Shown here one piece after another: positions 61,538 to 64,000 of a DNA stretch of 64,000 nucleotides; the stretch's first letter is position 1, and every line of letters begins with the position of its first letter. A model generated the notes under the pieces. That model was given only the letters and a program-made list of their open reading frames with translations, was not told where the DNA came from and searched no databases. The DNA lies in NCBI GenBank assembly GCA_965601685.1, contig CBFCWI010000002.1, forward strand, positions 124,001 to 188,000. The letters run 5' to 3'. Source of the DNA: JANQJD01 sp965601685. Its GTDB lineage: Bacteria; Pseudomonadota; Alphaproteobacteria; Rhodospirillales; Rhodospirillaceae. Position numbers and translations under genes: made by a program.

Positions 61538-61591
61538 CTTAGATAGGGCTAGAGCAGTCAGAATATACAGGCAATAGTCATCTGTGCTCTC

Positions 61592-64000
61592 ATGTCTCCT
61601 CTCACTTTTCCTTTCGAGAGTCAGAGTCTGCCCCGCCCCGCTGATGACGCTCTCTGTTGCCGTGGCATGGAAAGATGGTTCAACCTTTCCCAGAGCCTGA
61701 CTGATGCTTCCTTAGTGAAATTTGTGTTAGCGATCTCTGAACACCCCGTTGGCCGTCTGCTGCTAGAAGCAGTGTTCGGTAACAGTCCGTTTCTGAGCAC
61801 TTGTCTGCTGCGTGAGCCTCAGGTTCTGCAGATGATGCTCACCGTTGGAGCCGATCAGACGCTGGTCTGGTTAATGGCTGACCTGCGACAAGGTTTGGAA
61901 AACGAAACAGACACAGGTCGGCTCATGAGAAGATTACGCGTTGGTAAACGACAAGCAGCCCTGCTGATTGGCCTCGCCGATATCACAGAACTATGGCCGC
62001 TCAGGACAGTGACAGCGGCTCTGTCACTTCTTGCTGAGACAGCTACCGTCCTTGCAGTGCGCCATCTGCTGCGGCAGGCTGCCGCAGTAGGTGAGATTCT
62101 GCTTGCTGATCCAGAAGATCCGGAACGAGATTCGGGATATGTCGTGCTGGGTATGGGGAAGTGTGGAGCGAAAGAGCTGAACTATTCATCAGACATAGAT
62201 TTGGTCGTTCTTTATGATGAGGATAAAAGAATCTATACTGGCAGGGGCAGCTTACGGGAATGCTTCATACGTCTCACTCGCAACTTAGTGCGTATCCTGA
62301 GTGAGCGGACAGCTTATGGTTATGTGTTTCGCACCGATCTGAGGCTCAGACCAGATCCTGGCTCAACTGCTATTGCTGTGTCCATAACTGCTGCTGAGCT
62401 TTATTACGAAAGCTTTGGTCAGAACTGGGAGCGCGCCGCGATGGCTAAAGCACGTTGTCTTGCAGGGGATCGCGTTGCCGGTGCCGCCTTCCTGAAAGGC
62501 CTGAAGCCTTATATCTGGCGAAGATCACTGGATTTTGCGGCTATCCAAGATATCCATTCTATCAAACGCCAGATTCATACACGTATAGGTAGTAGTAATA
62601 TTACAATTCTTGGTCATGATATTAAGCTGGGTCGTGGTGGGATCCGAGAAATCGAGTTTTTTACCCAGACACAGCAGCTCATTTGGGGAGGACGGGAACC
62701 CTCTACTCGCAGCCCGCGTACCTGCGAAGCTATACTAGCGCTAGCAACAGCTGGTCACGTGGACTGCACCGTAGCGGAGGAAATGATTGCCTGCTATCGT
62801 TATCTTCGTAGGTTGGAACACCGTTTGCAGATGGTAGACGACCAGCAGACACAAACCTTGCCGAAGGAGCGCGCCAAGCTCAACCATATTGCTACCTTCA
62901 TGGGTGCCCCCTCCACAGACTCCTTCGTAGTCACACTACGACAGGTCCTAGAAACAGTGGAACGTCATTATGCCAACTTGTTTGAGGAGGCACCTGATCT
63001 TAGTACCAATGGTAACCTTGTTTTCACAGGCGCTGAGGATGATCCTAGTACTCTGGAGACTCTTTGCAGTATGGGTTTTGCTAATCCAGCGGGTGTTTCT
63101 GCTACTGTACGTGGCTGGCACCATGGCCGCTATCGTGCCGTTCGAACGAGCCGTCATCGTGAATTGCTCACAGAGTTGATGCCAACTCTCCTGACGGCAT
63201 TGGCACGCACCGCTCACCCGGATCTTGCTTGCATGAAGTTCGACGAATTCTTACGCCATCTGCCAGATGGTGCACAGATTTTCTCGTTGTTTTACGCTAA
63301 TCCCCACCTTCTCGACCTCGTCGCTGAGATACTCGGTGATGTGCCCCGTCTAGCCGAGTGGTTGAGCCGTGCGCCAGCGCTTCTAGACGCGATGTTAACA
63401 CCAGGGTTTCTTGATCACCTCCCTGGTATGACGAGTCTGACCGTGGAGTTGGAGAGTCAATTGGCTGAGGCGGAAGACGACTATGAAGCTACACTCGACA
63501 CAGTGCGCTATTGGGCTAATGATCGACGTTTCCAGGTCGGCGTCCAGATTCTGCTCAATCTAATCCATCCATATGAAGCGGGCAGAGCCCTGACAATGAT
63601 CGCTGACGCTGCTCTTGCACAGCTCTGCCCACGGGTGGAAAGAGAATTCGCCCGTCAACACGGCTACGTTCCAAGCGGTGGATTAGCTATCATTGCCATG
63701 GGCAAGATGGGGGGATATGAGATGACTGCCCGCAGTGACCTTGATCTCATTCTGGTCTATGAAGTGCCAGAGGGTGTTGAGATCTCCACTGGGCCTAAGC
63801 CTCTGCAGCCAACGGTCTTCTACACCCGTATCGCCCAGCGTTTTGTCAATGCTATTACCGCCATGACCAAGTTCGGTCGCCTGTACGAGGTGGACATGCG
63901 GCTTAGGCCCTCTGGTAATAAAGGACCACTAGCAGTCAGCCTACAAGCGTTTGAGAAGTACCAGGCTGAGGCGGCGTGGAGCTGGGAGCACATGGCCCTT
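61592..64000 (+). CDS. glnE: Bifunctional glutamine synthetase adenylyltransferase/deadenylylase, cut by window edge
   Basis: GlnE adds AMP to and removes it from the Tyr of glutamine synthetase according to PII and glutamine, so it acts on glnA (18.1 kb) under glnB (19.7 kb). 803 codons are open up to the edge; about 150-180 more are missing. Two nucleotidyltransferase domains are visible: the N-terminal adenylyl-removing one with GMGKCGAKELN and SSDIDL (about residues 188-205), and the C-terminal adenylylating one with AMGKMGGYEM and SDLDL (about 703-722). Between them lie the helical linkers. The ATG at 61592 is the first in frame, without a clear ribosome site. Confidence 0.95.
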   Translation, partial: MSPLTFPFESQSLPRPADDALCCRGMERWFNLSQSLTDASLVKFVLAISEHPVGRLLLEAVFGNSPFLSTCLLREPQVLQMMLTVGADQTLVWLMADLRQGLENETDTGRLMRRLRVGKRQAALLIGLADITELWPLRTVTAALSLLAETATVLAVRHLLRQAAAVGEILLADPEDPERDSGYVVLGMGKCGAKELNYSSDIDLVVLYDEDKRIYTGRGSLRECFIRLTRNLVRILSERTAYGYVFRTDLRLRPDPGSTAIAVSITAAELYYESFGQNWERAAMAKARCLAGDRVAGAAFLKGLKPYIWRRSLDFAAIQDIHSIKRQIHTRIGSSNITILGHDIKLGRGGIREIEFFTQTQQLIWGGREPSTRSPRTCEAILALATAGHVDCTVAEEMIACYRYLRRLEHRLQMVDDQQTQTLPKERAKLNHIATFMGAPSTDSFVVTLRQVLETVERHYANLFEEAPDLSTNGNLVFTGAEDDPSTLETLCSMGFANPAGVSATVRGWHHGRYRAVRTSRHRELLTELMPTLLTALARTAHPDLACMKFDEFLRHLPDGAQIFSLFYANPHLLDLVAEILGDVPRLAEWLSRAPALLDAMLTPGFLDHLPGMTSLTVELESQLAEAEDDYEATLDTVRYWANDRRFQVGVQILLNLIHPYEAGRALTMIADAALAQLCPRVEREFARQHGYVPSGGLAIIAMGKMGGYEMTARSDLDLILVYEVPEGVEISTGPKPLQPTVFYTRIAQRFVNAITAMTKFGRLYEVDMRLRPSGNKGPLAVSLQAFEKYQAEAAWSWEHMAL

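Noticed and set aside
1..64000. Mobile elements, prophage, CRISPR arrays, restriction or toxin-antitoxin systems
   Set aside because: I searched by eye for transposases, integrases, regularly spaced repeats and small paired genes and found none that could be supported.

Overview
The window looks like a chromosomal segment of an alphaproteobacterium, most likely Rhodospirillales-like. The evidence is a MucR/Ros regulator, a CarD regulator, an IalB-type periplasmic protein, a c2-type cytochrome, an rrf2-sufB-sufC-sufD-sufS-sufU-sufT-sufA operon, a pgsA-moaD-moaE order, an SDR-folB pair and hopanoid-type HpnE. I cannot name the genus. Almost every gene is single-copy housekeeping. Gene-free gaps of about 300-720 bp recur, several partner genes are missing from their usual places, and short tandem duplications are scattered through the spacers. 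Together these suggest a mildly reducing or host-associated genome, which is an inference. I see no insertion sequence, prophage, CRISPR array, toxin-antitoxin module or recognisable biosynthetic cluster.

Layout. 1-5.4 kb: 3' end of a uroporphyrinogen-III methyltransferase gene, rpiA, cytochrome c, mucR, a TusA-like gene, rimI-tsaB, tRNA-Pro and a Nudix hydrolase. 5.7-10 kb: a two-gene RND efflux operon. 10.2-16 kb: thrC with an M16 peptidase, a thioredoxin-like protein, hpnE and nadK. 16.5-20.9 kb: an MFS transporter, tRNA-Ser, tRNA-Thr, the glnB-glnA pair and a TlpA-like protein. 20.9-25.9 kb: argH with a tiny LptM-like lipoprotein gene, bolA, prfB with a programmed +1 frameshift, an alpha/beta hydrolase and heme O synthase. 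26-31.6 kb: an acyl-CoA dehydrogenase, secF, fdxA, carD and a sugar-nucleotidyltransferase-like gene. 32-38.4 kb: a GT39 glycosyltransferase, a PAP2 phosphatase, SDR-folB, a pgsA-mobB fusion, moaD and moaE. 38.7-47.3 kb: gltB-gltD, the RNase P RNA and a hybrid histidine kinase. 47.4-56 kb: 3-hydroxyacyl-CoA dehydrogenase, an IalB-like gene and the SUF operon. 56-64 kb: cobU, zapE, a YhdP-like giant and glnE, which runs off the right edge.

How the genes work together. Nitrogen assimilation is nearly complete here: glutamine synthetase (glnA), its PII sensor (glnB), its adenylyltransferase (glnE) and both glutamate synthase subunits (gltBD). Iron-sulfur clusters made by the SUF system would supply GltB, GltD and FdxA. 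MobB, MoaD and MoaE serve molybdenum cofactor synthesis. The nucleotidyltransferase, GT39 enzyme and PAP2 phosphatase suggest envelope-lipid modification.

The most notable observations are the pgsA-mobB open-frame fusion, the textbook frameshift site in prfB, a family of 9-12 bp tandem duplications including an in-frame one in sufD, and the isolation of secF and hpnE from their usual partners. I did not find a clearly new multi-gene system.
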